Assembly: GCF_015670795.1 (NCBI RefSeq)
Contig: NZ_JADPCJ010000009.1
Coordinates: 1-64,000, forward strand
DNA length: 64,000 bases
Direction: 5' to 3'
Origin: Collinsella aerofaciens
GTDB taxonomy: Bacteria; Actinomycetota; Coriobacteriia; Coriobacteriales; Coriobacteriaceae
Shown: positions 44,001 through 52,111 of the stretch, in pieces
Layout of the letters: every line of letters begins with the position of its first letter
Position numbering within the stretch: the first letter of the stretch is position 1
Program-made: the position numbers and the translations under genes
The notes under the pieces: model-generated
Told to the model about the DNA's origin: nothing
Database searches by the model: none
Seen by the model: the letters and a program-made list of their open reading frames with translations, nothing else

Positions 44001-44785
44001 ACGGGCTTGGCGTCGCGGCCGAGTTCGTGGCGCATCTCCATGTAGCGGTCGAAGGCCTGCTGCACCACGGCGTCGTCGATCGTCACGTCGTCCAGGACGG
44101 TGCCGAAGGTGGTGTGGCGGCAGTGGTCGGACCAGTAGGTGTCGATCACGCGGATCTCGGTGATGGTGGGGTCGCGGTCCTCATCGCGGAAGTACTGCTG
44201 GCAGAAGGCGATGTCCGCCTCGTCCATGGCAAGGCCGCGATCGGCGATAAAGGCGGCAAGGCCGGCCTCGTCGAGCTCGCGGAAGCCGTCGAGCACCTCG
44301 ACGGGCTGGGACTCGGGGGTCTCCATGTACAGCGTCTCGGGCAGGTCGAGCGAGGCGATGCGCGCCTCGACGGGGTTCACCACGTAGTGCTTGATGGCCT
44401 CGATGGCGGCTTCGTCCAGAGCGCCCGAGATGATATAGACCTTGGCGGAGCGCACGGCGGGGCGCTCGCCCTGGCTGATGAGCTGCACGCACTCGCTGGC
44501 GGAGTCGGCGCGCTGGTCAAACTGGCCAGGCAGGAATTCGACGGCAAAGACGGCGCCATCGCTTGCGGGGAGCTCGTCGTAGGTCACATCGACCTGGGGC
44601 TCGCTAAAGACGGTCGGCACGCAGGAGCGGAAAAGCTCCTCGTCGATGCCCTCGACGTCGTAGCGGTTGATGATCCTCAGGGCCTCGATGCCCTTGATGC
44701 CGAGAATTTCGGTCAGCTCGCCCTTGAGCTGCTGAGCCTCGACGTCGAACCCGGGTTTCTTCTCCACGTAGATACGAGAGACCAT
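41039..44785 (-). CDS. purL: Phosphoribosylformylglycinamidine synthase, single-chain PurL
   Basis: 1248 aa, the large fused form. It converts FGAR, glutamine and ATP to FGAM in purine synthesis. Two AIRS-like synthase units are present (TEIRVIDTYWSDHCRHTTFG, HNHPTEIEPFGGAATCVGG, LLGGRTGRDGIGGATGSS, ALMAQVDLGAGAIGGKDSMSG). The C-terminal class I glutaminase has MLGICNGFQAL (Cys near 1085) and ends in GRVLGKMGHAERR. The frame opens to 44893, but the ATG at 44785 is preceded by GGAAGGCAGGA and begins MVSRIYVEKKPGF, as in relatives. No purine riboswitch is recognisable upstream. Confidence 0.95.
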   Translation of the reverse strand: MVSRIYVEKKPGFDVEAQQLKGELTEILGIKGIEALRIINRYDVEGIDEELFRSCVPTVFSEPQVDVTYDELPASDGAVFAVEFLPGQFDQRADSASECVQLISQGERPAVRSAKVYIISGALDEAAIEAIKHYVVNPVEARIASLDLPETLYMETPESQPVEVLDGFRELDEAGLAAFIADRGLAMDEADIAFCQQYFRDEDRDPTITEIRVIDTYWSDHCRHTTFGTVLDDVTIDDAVVQQAFDRYMEMRHELGRDAKPVCLMDMGTIGAKYLKKTGVMTDVDESEEINACTVKVKVDVDGEDQDWLFLFKNETHNHPTEIEPFGGAATCVGGAIRDPLSGRSYVYQAMRVTGAGDPTVPVSETLEGKLPQRKLVTTAAAGYSSYGNQIGLATGQVNELYHPGYVAKRMEVGAVVGATPANHVRRECPAPTDKIILLGGRTGRDGIGGATGSSKTQNTESIETSGAEVQKGNAPVERKLQRLFRRGDACRLIKRCNDFGAGGVSVAVGELADGLYVDLDTVTKKYDGLDGTELAISESQERMACAVADGDVEEFMGYAAEENLEATVIAEVTAEPRMRMAWNGVAIVDLSREFLNSNGAPKHQVAHVCARSVWQPSWAGTTLAERMTSLVTDLNVASNKGLSERFDSTIGAATVLMPFGGKTQLTPSSAMVAKFPVDGETTTASAMAWGFNPYLMEADQFAGAYLSVVESIAKLVAAGFEHKRAYLSFQEYFERLRTEAERWGKPMAAVLGALMAQVDLGAGAIGGKDSMSGSFEDETGELNVPPTLISFAVAVGKAARAVSPEFKGLTHRVVRIAPATYGEDYRPDAQQLLAAFDAVEALTATGNALAISTPGYGCGAESLFKMCVGNQIGIELAEDVDVESLFTPLYGSFIVELAEDAELPEVADGVVVEPLGTTVEGYVIDTGSEVIELAELQEAWESGIEGVFAYRSAGETPEVETIDFRAKDIHVYGGAKIARPRVVIPVFPGNNCEYDSARAFRAAGAEADTFVINNLTPEAVAESTHELARRIRASQIVMIPGGFSGGDEPDGSAKFITAFFRAPEVTEAVRDLLKARDGLMLGICNGFQALIKLGLVPYGDIVDATPDAPTLTFNTIGRHQSRLVRTRISSNLSPWLSQCSLDDPYTVAISHGEGRFVANDEVLAQLIANGQVATQYVGENGKPSMDLSVNPNGSALAIEGITSPDGRVLGKMGHAERRGDNLYCNVPEHVPGDKFMPIFESGVAYFA

Positions 44786-44969
44786 TGGTTCCTGCCTTCC
44801 TGATCGGTTGGGCGTACGGTACGGTATGCGGCAGCGGTCGGTTTGCGGGGTCTGCCCTGCGGTCGCCTTGAGCCACATGTTTGTAAACCTCACTATGATA
44901 CGACAGCTCGCGGCGCGTTGAGGACGGCGAGGGTGCTACAGTGAAGCGCAAACAAGAGAAAGGCATCAC

Positions 44970-46532
44970 ATGGCATTCGTTTCGCTCGCTATCATCGCAC
45001 TCGTGGCCTTTGCGAGTCCTTTTATCGCCTCGGCGATTCCCGGAAAACCCGTTCCCGAGACGGTCTTTTTGCTCGTGCTCGGCGCGGTGCTGGGACCCCA
45101 TATGCTCGGCGTCATCCATGTAGATGCTGAGGTCTCGCTTGTGTCCGAGCTGGGCCTGGCCTTCTTGTTCCTGCTTGCCGGCTTTGAGATCGACCCCAAG
45201 AGCATCACGGGCGTCGAGGGGCGCTACGGCTTGGCGACGTGGGTCGTCACGTTTGGTATCGCCTGGCTTGCCGTGCGCTTTACCCCGTGGTTCTCAGTCA
45301 GTCATTTCGACGGTATCGCCGTGACGCTTGCCCTCACTTCGACGGCGCTCGGCACGCTCGTGCCCATCATGCGTGAGCGCTCGCTCACTGGCACGCGTGT
45401 GGGCGACTCGATTCTCGCGTATGGCACCTGGGGTGAGCTCGGCCCTGTGCTCGCCATGTCGGTGCTGCTGTCTGCCCGCACTGGCATCCAAACGCTCGTA
45501 ATCCTTGGCTTGTTTGCGGTGGTTTGCGTGTTGCTGGCTGTGGTCCCAAGCCGCTCCAAGCGTGTCGGCAGCCGCTTCTTTGCGTTTGTCGAGGAACGCG
45601 CCGATACCACGTCGCAGACCTTCGTGCGCCTGACGGTGCTCATCCTGGTCACACTCGTGGCGTTCTCGGCCGTCTTTGATCTCGACATCGTGTTGGGTTC
45701 TTTTGCCGCCGGCTTTGTCTTGCGCTATATCATCCCCGAGGGCAACCATACGCTCGAGACCAAGCTCGATGGCCTGGCCTACGGCTTTTTGATTCCGGTA
45801 TTCTTTACCGTATCGGGCGCAAAGATCGATCTGACGGCCGTGGCGTCGCGCCCGGGTCTGCTCGTGGGCTTTATCGTGGCGTTGTTGATTATTCGTGCCG
45901 TGCCCATTCTTATTTCTATGAGCATTTGTCCTGCGACGCGCGATGTGTCGGCGTATGGTCGCATTACCGTGGCCCTGTACTGCACCACGGCCCTGCCGAT
46001 CATCGTTGCCGTGACAAGCGTTGCCGTCAACGCGGGCGCGCTGTCGCAAGATATTGCGTCGGTCATGGTCGCTGCCGGTGCCATCACGGTGTTCTTGATG
46101 CCGTTGCTCGCGCAGCTCTTCTACCGCGTGGTCGACGCCGCGCCGGTCGCCGCCGTGGCAGAAGTTGCCGAGCATCCATCCGATGCGCTCGACATCCTGC
46201 GCGCCCATCACGATTTGGCGAGCCTGCTCGCACGTGAGCACGAGCTGCTGACTTCGCATGGCCATGGTCGCGTATTCGAGGGCTTGCCTACGCTCGATAC
46301 GATTGCCGAGCGTCTTTCCGCCGAGGCGGCGAGCGGCCACATCGATGCCCGCATCGTGGACGCGGCGCATCTTCTTGCCGATAAGACCTATGGTGATGAG
46401 GTCGACCCGTCCGAGCTGACCCCGCGCGAGCGTCGCCGCCTGGAGCGCGCCAAGCTCGCCGTGCGCGAATACCGCCGCCGCATGTTGGAGCTCTATGCAA
46501 GAGAAGAAGCCGAGGACGACGACGGCAAGTAG
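44970..46532 (+). CDS. Kef-type (CPA2) cation:proton antiporter
   Basis: 520 aa with about twelve membrane helices. GPHMLGVI, FLFLLAGFEIDP, GSFAAGFVLRYI and YGFLIPVFFTVSGAKID belong to the Na+/H+ exchanger (PF00999) domain of the KefB/KefC type. No RCK/TrkA-N nucleotide-binding domain follows; instead there is a soluble, charged tail of about 120 residues (HPSDALDILRAHHDL to ARE EAEDDDGK). AGAAAGG precedes the ATG, and TACAGT at 44936 may be the -10 box. It is divergent from purL. Confidence 0.85.
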   Translation: MAFVSLAIIALVAFASPFIASAIPGKPVPETVFLLVLGAVLGPHMLGVIHVDAEVSLVSELGLAFLFLLAGFEIDPKSITGVEGRYGLATWVVTFGIAWLAVRFTPWFSVSHFDGIAVTLALTSTALGTLVPIMRERSLTGTRVGDSILAYGTWGELGPVLAMSVLLSARTGIQTLVILGLFAVVCVLLAVVPSRSKRVGSRFFAFVEERADTTSQTFVRLTVLILVTLVAFSAVFDLDIVLGSFAAGFVLRYIIPEGNHTLETKLDGLAYGFLIPVFFTVSGAKIDLTAVASRPGLLVGFIVALLIIRAVPILISMSICPATRDVSAYGRITVALYCTTALPIIVAVTSVAVNAGALSQDIASVMVAAGAITVFLMPLLAQLFYRVVDAAPVAAVAEVAEHPSDALDILRAHHDLASLLAREHELLTSHGHGRVFEGLPTLDTIAERLSAEAASGHIDARIVDAAHLLADKTYGDEVDPSELTPRERRRLERAKLAVREYRRRMLELYAREEAEDDDGK

Positions 46533-46544
46533 TCGATACTCTCT

Positions 46545-46780
46545 CGGGGAAGCCGCGTCCCGCTTTGAAGGCTCGGAACGGGATGTGATTTCCGAAACGG
46601 GGGCCGTTGGGAAACTGTGTCCCGGAATGGGCGCTCAGAGTGGGATGCAGTTTCCGCGAGAGATCCGTTGCGGAAACGGTATCCCAGAATCGGCGTTCAA
46701 AACGGGGCGCTCTTTCCGAAACATGGCCCTGAGGGAAGCTGCGTCCCGGTCTGAGTCGGAATTCCGGGACACAGCTTCCC
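46545..46780. repeat. Array of about eight alternating palindromic units
   Basis: Units of 14-17 bases resembling GGGAAGCTGCGTCCCGG alternate in orientation: 46546-46561, 46579-46592 (inverted), 46608-46624, 46641-46654 (inverted), 46671-46684, 46703-46716 (weak), 46732-46748 and 46763-46779 (inverted). The last two form a hairpin with one mismatch. The spacing is about 30-36 bases. It resembles a BIME, a mosaic of REP units, and is not a CRISPR. Confidence 0.75.
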
Positions 46781-46786
46781 TTTCAA

Positions 46787-46836
46787 ACAGAAGAAGGCGC
46801 GCTGCCTGCAGTTGATGCAGACGGTGCGCCTTCTTT
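46787..46836. terminator. Hairpin terminator before the short-chain dehydrogenase end
   Basis: AGAAGGCGC (46791-46799) pairs with GCGCCTTCT (46825-46833), with an inner CTGCA/TGCAG stem. T-rich ends on both strands suit both the antiporter and the dehydrogenase genes. Confidence 0.7.
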
Positions 46837-46877
46837 GTTGGACTATGTTGAGGCTGGGAGCTGAGGCTTGTGGTCCC

Positions 46878-47627
46878 TTAAGAGCGGGCGGCTCCGTCGA
46901 CGGGGAGCACGGCGCCCGTGACGTAGGAGGACATGTCGCTCGCCAGGAAAACAAAGGCGTTGGCGACATCCTCGGGCTCGCCCATGCGACCCAGCGGAAT
47001 GGTGGCGACGATGGGCTTAATAACCTCTTCAGGCAGGTTGGCGACCATGTCGGTTTTGGTTACACCGGGTGCTACGGCATTGACGCGAATGCCCATGGGG
47101 GCGAGCTCGCGCGAGAGCGACTGGACCATGCCGTTGACGGCAAACTTGGACGTTGGATAGCCGACGCCAGAGGGCTGGCCGTACTTGGCAACCATCGAGC
47201 TCGTGGTGGTGATGGTGCCGCCGTGGCCGGCCTCGGTCATGATCTTGGCGGCAGCTTGGTGGCCATTAAAGACGGCGACGACGTTAAGGTCCATGACCTT
47301 TGCGAACTCCTCGGCCGTGTAGTCCAAGAGGGGTGAACGCTGGGAGATACCGGCATTGTTGACGACCGTGTCCAAGCCGCCCATGTCGGCTGCAGCCTGG
47401 GTAAAGGCCTCGGTCACGGCTTCGAGTGAGGTGAGGTCGCAGGAGCGGCCCCAGACCTTGGCGTCGGGATAGGCGGCTGTCAGCTTCTCAACGGCCGCAT
47501 CGGCGGTCTCCTGACGCGAGCCAAAGACGGTGACGGCGGCGCCTTCCTCGATAAAACGGCAGGCGATGGCATAGCCGATACCGCGCGTGCCTCCGGTGAT
47601 GATTGCTTTCTTGCCCTCGAGCAACAT
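46878..47627 (-). CDS. Short-chain dehydrogenase/reductase (FabG-like)
   Basis: 249 aa. Classical SDR: NAD(P) site ITGGTRGIGYA (about 10-20), VVNNAGIS, catalytic Ser in TTTSSMV and Tyr-Lys in YPTSK, and VNAVAPGVTKTDMV. The C-terminus YVTGAVLPVDGA is also typical. It could be 3-oxoacyl-ACP reductase or a related sugar/alcohol dehydrogenase; no fatty-acid genes are near, so FabG itself is not proven. GAGAGGAAAT precedes the ATG at 47627; the longer frame to 47699 lacks support. Confidence 0.82.
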   Translation of the reverse strand: MLLEGKKAIITGGTRGIGYAIACRFIEEGAAVTVFGSRQETADAAVEKLTAAYPDAKVWGRSCDLTSLEAVTEAFTQAAADMGGLDTVVNNAGISQRSPLLDYTAEEFAKVMDLNVVAVFNGHQAAAKIMTEAGHGGTITTTSSMVAKYGQPSGVGYPTSKFAVNGMVQSLSRELAPMGIRVNAVAPGVTKTDMVANLPEEVIKPIVATIPLGRMGEPEDVANAFVFLASDMSSYVTGAVLPVDGAARS

Positions 47628-47779
47628 GGTATTTCCTCTCATCGCGGGCGGACATTCGCAGCACAGCGTAGCCGTAACTGGAATCGGCCGTGTTTGCATA
47701 TCGGTGAACGGTAGCCCGCGTTACCGATGAGCGGCTCGCGCAAATGTGCTCTGCCGTTGTGCTTAGGGCAGGAGACAAA

Positions 47780-47811
47780 AGGGCTCCCGTCCCGCATCGG
47801 ACGGGAGCCCT
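47780..47811 (-). terminator. Terminator of hom
   Basis: AGGGCTCCCGTCC (47780-47792) pairs exactly with GGACGGGAGCCCT (47799-47811). On the minus strand TTTTG follows. It stands 30 bases after the hom stop. Confidence 0.75.
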
Positions 47812-47841
47812 CAAAGCGTGTATTGCTAGGCGAGCGTTGAG

Positions 47842-49185
47842 CTAGTTCGCCATGACGCCTTCGGTCCAAGCCTCAACGTCCTCGATGCGCAGGACGTTGG
47901 CGACCTCGGCTACGCAGTCGACGCTGGCAAGCTCGGCGGTGGCAGCCTGGACGTCCTTCTCGAGCGCGCGGTGCGTCAGGAAGATGACCGAGCAAGTATC
48001 GCTGGCGCCCGACTTGCCGTCCTCGACCTGGTTGATGAGCGAGATCGAGATGTTGTGCTTGGCAAAGATGTCGACCGTCTCGGACAGGGCACCCACGCGG
48101 TCGGCGACCTTCAGGCGCACATAGTACTTAGTCTGGAGCTCGTCCATGGGCTTAAAGGCGAGGTTGTGACCATAGGGCTCAATCTCGGGCAGCGGAGCCA
48201 CGCCGCGGCTGATCTGCTCGGAGAGCGACAGGATATCGCCCACGACGGCGCTCGCGGTGGGGAAGGAGCCTGCGCCGGCACCGTAGAACATGGTTTCGCC
48301 CACGGCGTCACCCACCACGTAGACGGCGTTCATGGCGCCGTTGACCTTGGCGAGCATATGGTCTGCCGGGATGAGCGTGGGATGCACGCGGACGTCGACG
48401 CCGGCGTCGGTGTTGCGTGCGATGCCCAGCAGCTTGATGGTGTAGCCGAGCTCGCGGGCCTGGGCGATGTCCTCGGCGCCGATGGTACGGATACCCTGCT
48501 GGTAGACATCGTCGGTGGTCACGCGGGTGCCAAAGCCGATGGAAGCGAGGATTGCCGTCTTGCTGGCGGCGTCGAAGCCGTCGACGTCGGCGGACGGGTC
48601 GGCCTCGGCATAGCCCTTGGCCTGCGCGTCGGCAAGCACATCGGCGTAATCGGCGCCCTCGGCGTCCATGCGCGACAGGATATAGTTGGTGGTACCGTTG
48701 AGAATGCCGGCGATGGTCAGGATCTTGTTGCCCACCAGGTCGTGCTCGAGCGTGCTCACGATGGGGATGCCACCGCCACAGCTGGCCTCGCACTTAATCT
48801 GCACGCCGCACGCGCGCGCCTTCTCGGCGAGCGTCTCGACATGACGGCCCAGCAGGGCCTTGTTGGCAGAGACGACGTGCTTGCCGTGCTCAAAGGCAGT
48901 GGTGAAGATCTCGGTTGCGGGATGCTCGCCGCCGATCAGCTCGACGACGATATCGACGGCGGGGTCGGTGACGACGTCATGCCAGTCACTCGTAAAGGCC
49001 CCGCGCTCAATACCGGCTGCCTCGGCTTGCTCCCAAGCAAGCGCGCAGGCGCGGGTCAGCTTAAGGTCGATGCCGTAGGCTGCCAGGTACTCATCGTGGT
49101 GGCTCTTGATCAGGCGGGCCACGCCGCCGCCGACGGTTCCCAGACCGATGAGGCCGACGTTCACGGTGCGCAGGGGTTCGCTCAT
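47842..49185 (-). CDS. hom: Homoserine dehydrogenase with ACT domain
   Basis: 447 aa. NAD(P) binding: VNVGLIGLGTVGGGVARL. Catalytic domain: VSANKALLG, CEASCGGGIPIV, GILNGTTNYILSRM, GYAEADPSADVDGFDAASK. The C-terminal 80 residues form an ACT domain (YYVRLKVADRVGALSETVDIFAKHN), usually the site of threonine feedback. The enzyme makes homoserine for threonine and methionine. AAGGAG precedes the ATG. It stands alone here; thrB/thrC are not in the window. Confidence 0.95.
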   Translation of the reverse strand: MSEPLRTVNVGLIGLGTVGGGVARLIKSHHDEYLAAYGIDLKLTRACALAWEQAEAAGIERGAFTSDWHDVVTDPAVDIVVELIGGEHPATEIFTTAFEHGKHVVSANKALLGRHVETLAEKARACGVQIKCEASCGGGIPIVSTLEHDLVGNKILTIAGILNGTTNYILSRMDAEGADYADVLADAQAKGYAEADPSADVDGFDAASKTAILASIGFGTRVTTDDVYQQGIRTIGAEDIAQARELGYTIKLLGIARNTDAGVDVRVHPTLIPADHMLAKVNGAMNAVYVVGDAVGETMFYGAGAGSFPTASAVVGDILSLSEQISRGVAPLPEIEPYGHNLAFKPMDELQTKYYVRLKVADRVGALSETVDIFAKHNISISLINQVEDGKSGASDTCSVIFLTHRALEKDVQAATAELASVDCVAEVANVLRIEDVEAWTEGVMAN

Positions 49186-49902
49186 AGATAGCTCCTTCGT
49201 GCATCTTATGGATGGATTAACCGCTTAAAGGTTGAGTGCATTCTAGCGTGAACCGAGGGCGCGTGCTCGCCAGGCAACAGGAGTCGCACAAAACGGCACC
49301 CACGAAACGCTGCGGAAACATTGGAAACATGCTCGCTACAAACGAACTTCCGCAACAAACTGTCAACGTTTGCACCATAAGGTTTGCCCTGTACCGCAAG
49401 ACGGCCGCACCGCGGCCAGCGAAAAGGGGGACACCATGTTTAGCATCAACAACGTACTTAACCGCAGGAGTTTCCTTGTCGGAGCCACGCTTATTTTTGC
49501 CCCGATCTATTACACCCCAGCGTCCGTTTTGCTCAAGAACGCCAAGGACATGAGCTACGACATGACACTAATGGGTGTCGACGGCATGGACAGCCTATGT
49601 GATCCAGGACGGCAAGTACATCGCTTCCTAAGTGCGCATAAAGCACGACCGGTGAGGCTGTTTTATTTAAGGCAGGTATGCTTGTAACAGAACGGAAACA
49701 TTACTTTTACATAATAAAGTGGCAATACTGTATAAAGTAATAGAAATACGCAGAATTATGGATAAATCAACAAATCCAAAGAAAAGTTGAAATAATCGCC
49801 ACTTTCCTTAACTAAAGCGTCTAGTATTTTGCGAACGCCGAACACGGCGAAGGATGGCCTGTCGGGTAACCGAAACCCGACGAGATTTGAGAGGAGAGCC
49901 GC
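49186..49902. other. Intergenic region with a decayed livJ copy and an AT-rich livJ leader
   Basis: Apart from the livJ remnant (49436-49631) I see no gene. Bases 49690-49830 are markedly AT-rich and probably hold the livJ promoter. Two short hairpins lie just before the livJ ribosome site: CGCCG/CGGCG near 49836-49849 and GTCGGGT/ACCCGAC at 49860-49880. Confidence 0.6.
49436..49631 (+). pseudogene. Internally deleted remnant of a livJ paralogue
   Basis: The ATG (with AAAAGGGGG upstream) begins MFSINNVLNRRSFLVGA, like a Liv substrate-binding protein signal sequence. It then jumps to IFAPIYYTPASVLLKNAK and DMSYDMTLMGVDGMD, which match the middle of LivJ at about residues 245-280. After a frame change the end reads AYVIQDGKYIAS, matching the LivJ end AYVITDGKYVQA. 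More than 300 codons are missing. This is the remnant of a second binding-protein gene, 270 bases before the intact one. Confidence 0.85.
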
Positions 49903-51090
49903 ATGTCGAGCCTCACCGGTAAGTCATTGAACCCTGTTATGAATCGCAGGAGCGTTATCGCGAGCGCAGCAGGTCTGGGGGCGATGTCCATTCTAGCCGG
50001 CTGCTCCTCCAACGGCGGCGATAGCGGTTCCGCTTCGGGCGACGCTTCGTTTAAGATCGGCACCATCGGCCCGCTGACCGGCGCCAACGCGTCCTACGGC
50101 AAGTCCGTTACCCAGGGTGTCGAGCTTGGCTGCAAGGATTTCTCGACCAAGGAGCTGCCGCTTGCCAGCAAGGCCGAGGATGACCAGGCCGACGGCGAGA
50201 AGGCCGTCAACGCCTTCAATACCCTGCTCGACTGGGGCATGCAGGCCCTCGTCGGCCCGACCACCACGGGTGCGTCGGTTGCCGTTGCCGCCGAGTGCGG
50301 TAACGACCCCAAGACGTTCATGATAACCCCGTCCGCGTCCTCCGAGGACGTCACCGACGGCAAGGATTGCGTCTTCCAGGTTTGCTTCACCGACCCCAAC
50401 CAGGGTGTCAACGCTGCCAAGTTCCTGGCGCAGAAGTATGCGGACGAGAAGTTCGTGCTGTTCTATAACTCCGGCGACGCCTATTCTTCGGGCATCGCAG
50501 ATTCCTTTAAGGCCCAGGCCGCTGAGTCCAAGCTCGAGATTGTTGACGAGGAGACCTTTAAGGACGACTCCGCCACGAGCTTTACCAACCAGCTGACCAA
50601 GGCCAAGCAGGCTGGCGCCACCATGATTTTTGCGCCGATCTACTATACGCCGGCGTCCGTCCTGCTCAAGAACGCCAAGGACATGGGCTACGATGTCAAG
50701 ATGATGGGCTGCGACGGCATGGACGGTATCCTGGGCGTTGAGGGCTTCGATACCTCTCTTGCTGAGGGTCTGCTGCTCATGACCCCGTTCTCCGCCGACG
50801 ACGAGAAGAACGCCGACTTCGTTAACGCTTACAAGGATAAGTACGGCGATACCCCCGACCAGTTTGCCGCCGACGCCTACGACGGCGTGCACGCGGTGGC
50901 CGAGGCCGTCAAGGAGGCCGGTCTTGGTGTCGACGCCGACCCGACCGAGGTCGCCGAGAAGCTGTCCAAGGCTATGCTCAAGATTACCGTTGACGGTCTG
51001 ACCGGCAAGCTCACCTGGAACGATAAGGGCCAGGTTCAGAAGGAGCCCACGGCGTACGTCATCACCGACGGCAAGTACGTACAGGCCTAA
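49903..51090 (+). CDS. livJ: Branched-chain amino-acid ABC transporter substrate-binding lipoprotein
   Basis: 395 aa. The signal sequence has NRRSVIASAAGLGAM and the lipobox ILAGC (lipid Cys34); the double arginine hints at Tat export. The mature part is a periplasmic-binding-protein type I fold (KIGTIGPLTGANASYGKS, GVELGCKDF, VGPTTTGASVA, IFAPIYYTPASVLLKNAK). It captures leucine, isoleucine or valine for LivHMGF. GAGAGGAGAG precedes the ATG. A hairpin in the gap to livH may lower downstream expression. Confidence 0.92.
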   Translation: MSSLTGKSLNPVMNRRSVIASAAGLGAMSILAGCSSNGGDSGSASGDASFKIGTIGPLTGANASYGKSVTQGVELGCKDFSTKELPLASKAEDDQADGEKAVNAFNTLLDWGMQALVGPTTTGASVAVAAECGNDPKTFMITPSASSEDVTDGKDCVFQVCFTDPNQGVNAAKFLAQKYADEKFVLFYNSGDAYSSGIADSFKAQAAESKLEIVDEETFKDDSATSFTNQLTKAKQAGATMIFAPIYYTPASVLLKNAKDMGYDVKMMGCDGMDGILGVEGFDTSLAEGLLLMTPFSADDEKNADFVNAYKDKYGDTPDQFAADAYDGVHAVAEAVKEAGLGVDADPTEVAEKLSKAMLKITVDGLTGKLTWNDKGQVQKEPTAYVITDGKYVQA

Positions 51091-51122
51091 TTGGCCGCCT
51101 TACATAGAGCGGTTTTGATCCC

Positions 51123-51152
51123 AAGCAGGGGAGGTTTTGGCCTTCCCTGCTT
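51123..51152 (+). promoter_or_regulatory. Stem-loop between livJ and livH
   Basis: AAGCAGGGGAGG (51123-51134) pairs with CCTTCCCTGCTT (51141-51152) with one mismatch, without a T-tract. It may act as a 3' stabiliser or a partial terminator that keeps the binding protein in excess over the membrane parts. Confidence 0.5.
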
Positions 51153-51229
51153 GCTTGGTATCTAGGGACGATGTAACGTCCCTGTTTCATACATCAACTG
51201 GAAACCTATTCGAAAGGGGGATGTGGAAC

Positions 51230-52111
51230 ATGACGGTCTTTATCCAATACCTGGTCAACGGCCTGTCCATGGGCAGCGTCTACGCCATCATCGCGTTGGG
51301 CTACACCATGGTCTACGGTATCGCCAAGATGCTGAACTTCGCTCACGGCGACGTCATCATGGTCGGTGCCTATGTCTCGTTCTGCGCCACGTCGTATCTC
51401 GGCCTCCCGGGCTGGGTATCTGTAATTCTTTCTTGTGTGGTCTGCACGGTTCTCGGCGTTCTCATCGAGGGTCTGGCCTATAAGCCGCTGCGCCAAGCAG
51501 GCCCGCTGGCCGTTCTGATCACGGCTATCGGCGTGTCTTACTTCCTGCAGAACGCCGCGCAGCTTCTGTGGGGCGCCACGCCCAAGAACTTCACTTCGCT
51601 CGTCACCTTCCAGGTGCCGGAGTTCTTGGCCAAGTTCAACGTAAGCGCCGTCTCGCTCGTCACCATCGTCGCCTGCCTGGTTATCATGGCCGGCCTGATG
51701 TTCTTTACAGGTAAGACCAAGATGGGCAAGGCCATGCGCGCCGTGTCCGAGGACAAGGCCGCCGCTCAGCTCATGGGCATCAACGTCAACCGCACCATCT
51801 CGATGACGTTTGCCATCGGCTCGGCGCTTGCCGCCATCGCCGGCGTGCTCCTGTGCTCCTACTCGCCGGTGCTGCAGCCCACGACGGGTGCCATGCCTGG
51901 CATCAAGGCCTTCGACGCCGCCGTCTTCGGCGGCATCGGCTCCATCCCCGGTGCCTTTGTCGGTGGCATTCTCATCGGCATCATCGAGGCGATGGTGCAG
52001 GCTTACATTTCCACGAGCCTTGCCAACTCCATCGTCTTTGGTGTTTTGATCATCGTCCTGCTCGTCAAGCCTGCCGGCCTCTTGGGCAAGTACGTCCCCG
52101 AGAAGGTGTAG
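51230..52111 (+). CDS. livH: Branched-chain amino-acid ABC transporter permease LivH
   Basis: 293 aa with about eight membrane segments. QYLVNGLSMGSVYAIIALG, GYTMVYGIAKMLNFAHGD and FDAAVFGGIGSIPGAFVGG are LivH signatures. The ATG at 51230 follows AAAGGGGG; the frame opens earlier but without support. It forms the channel with LivM, whose gene starts on the next base after its stop. Confidence 0.92.
   Translation: MTVFIQYLVNGLSMGSVYAIIALGYTMVYGIAKMLNFAHGDVIMVGAYVSFCATSYLGLPGWVSVILSCVVCTVLGVLIEGLAYKPLRQAGPLAVLITAIGVSYFLQNAAQLLWGATPKNFTSLVTFQVPEFLAKFNVSAVSLVTIVACLVIMAGLMFFTGKTKMGKAMRAVSEDKAAAQLMGINVNRTISMTFAIGSALAAIAGVLLCSYSPVLQPTTGAMPGIKAFDAAVFGGIGSIPGAFVGGILIGIIEAMVQAYISTSLANSIVFGVLIIVLLVKPAGLLGKYVPEKV

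Larger units (their letters stand above)
46533..46877. other. Intergenic region filled by palindrome array and terminator
   Basis: No gene is seen. Almost the whole stretch consists of the alternating palindromic units at 46545-46780 and a hairpin terminator at 46787-46836. Confidence 0.75.

Noticed and set aside
41000..44803. Very long plus-strand frames opposite purL (756 and 429 codons)
   Set aside because: They mirror the high-GC third-position bias of purL, have no family motifs and no good ribosome sites.
44786..44969. Purine riboswitch before purL
   Set aside because: No recognisable conserved riboswitch core was found in the leader.
46545..46780. Possible CRISPR array
   Set aside because: Units are short, imperfect and alternate in orientation; there are no identical direct repeats or cas genes.
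46878..47627. Assignment of the short-chain dehydrogenase as FabG of fatty-acid synthesis
   Set aside because: No fab genes are adjacent and the family is too broad for a firm symbol.
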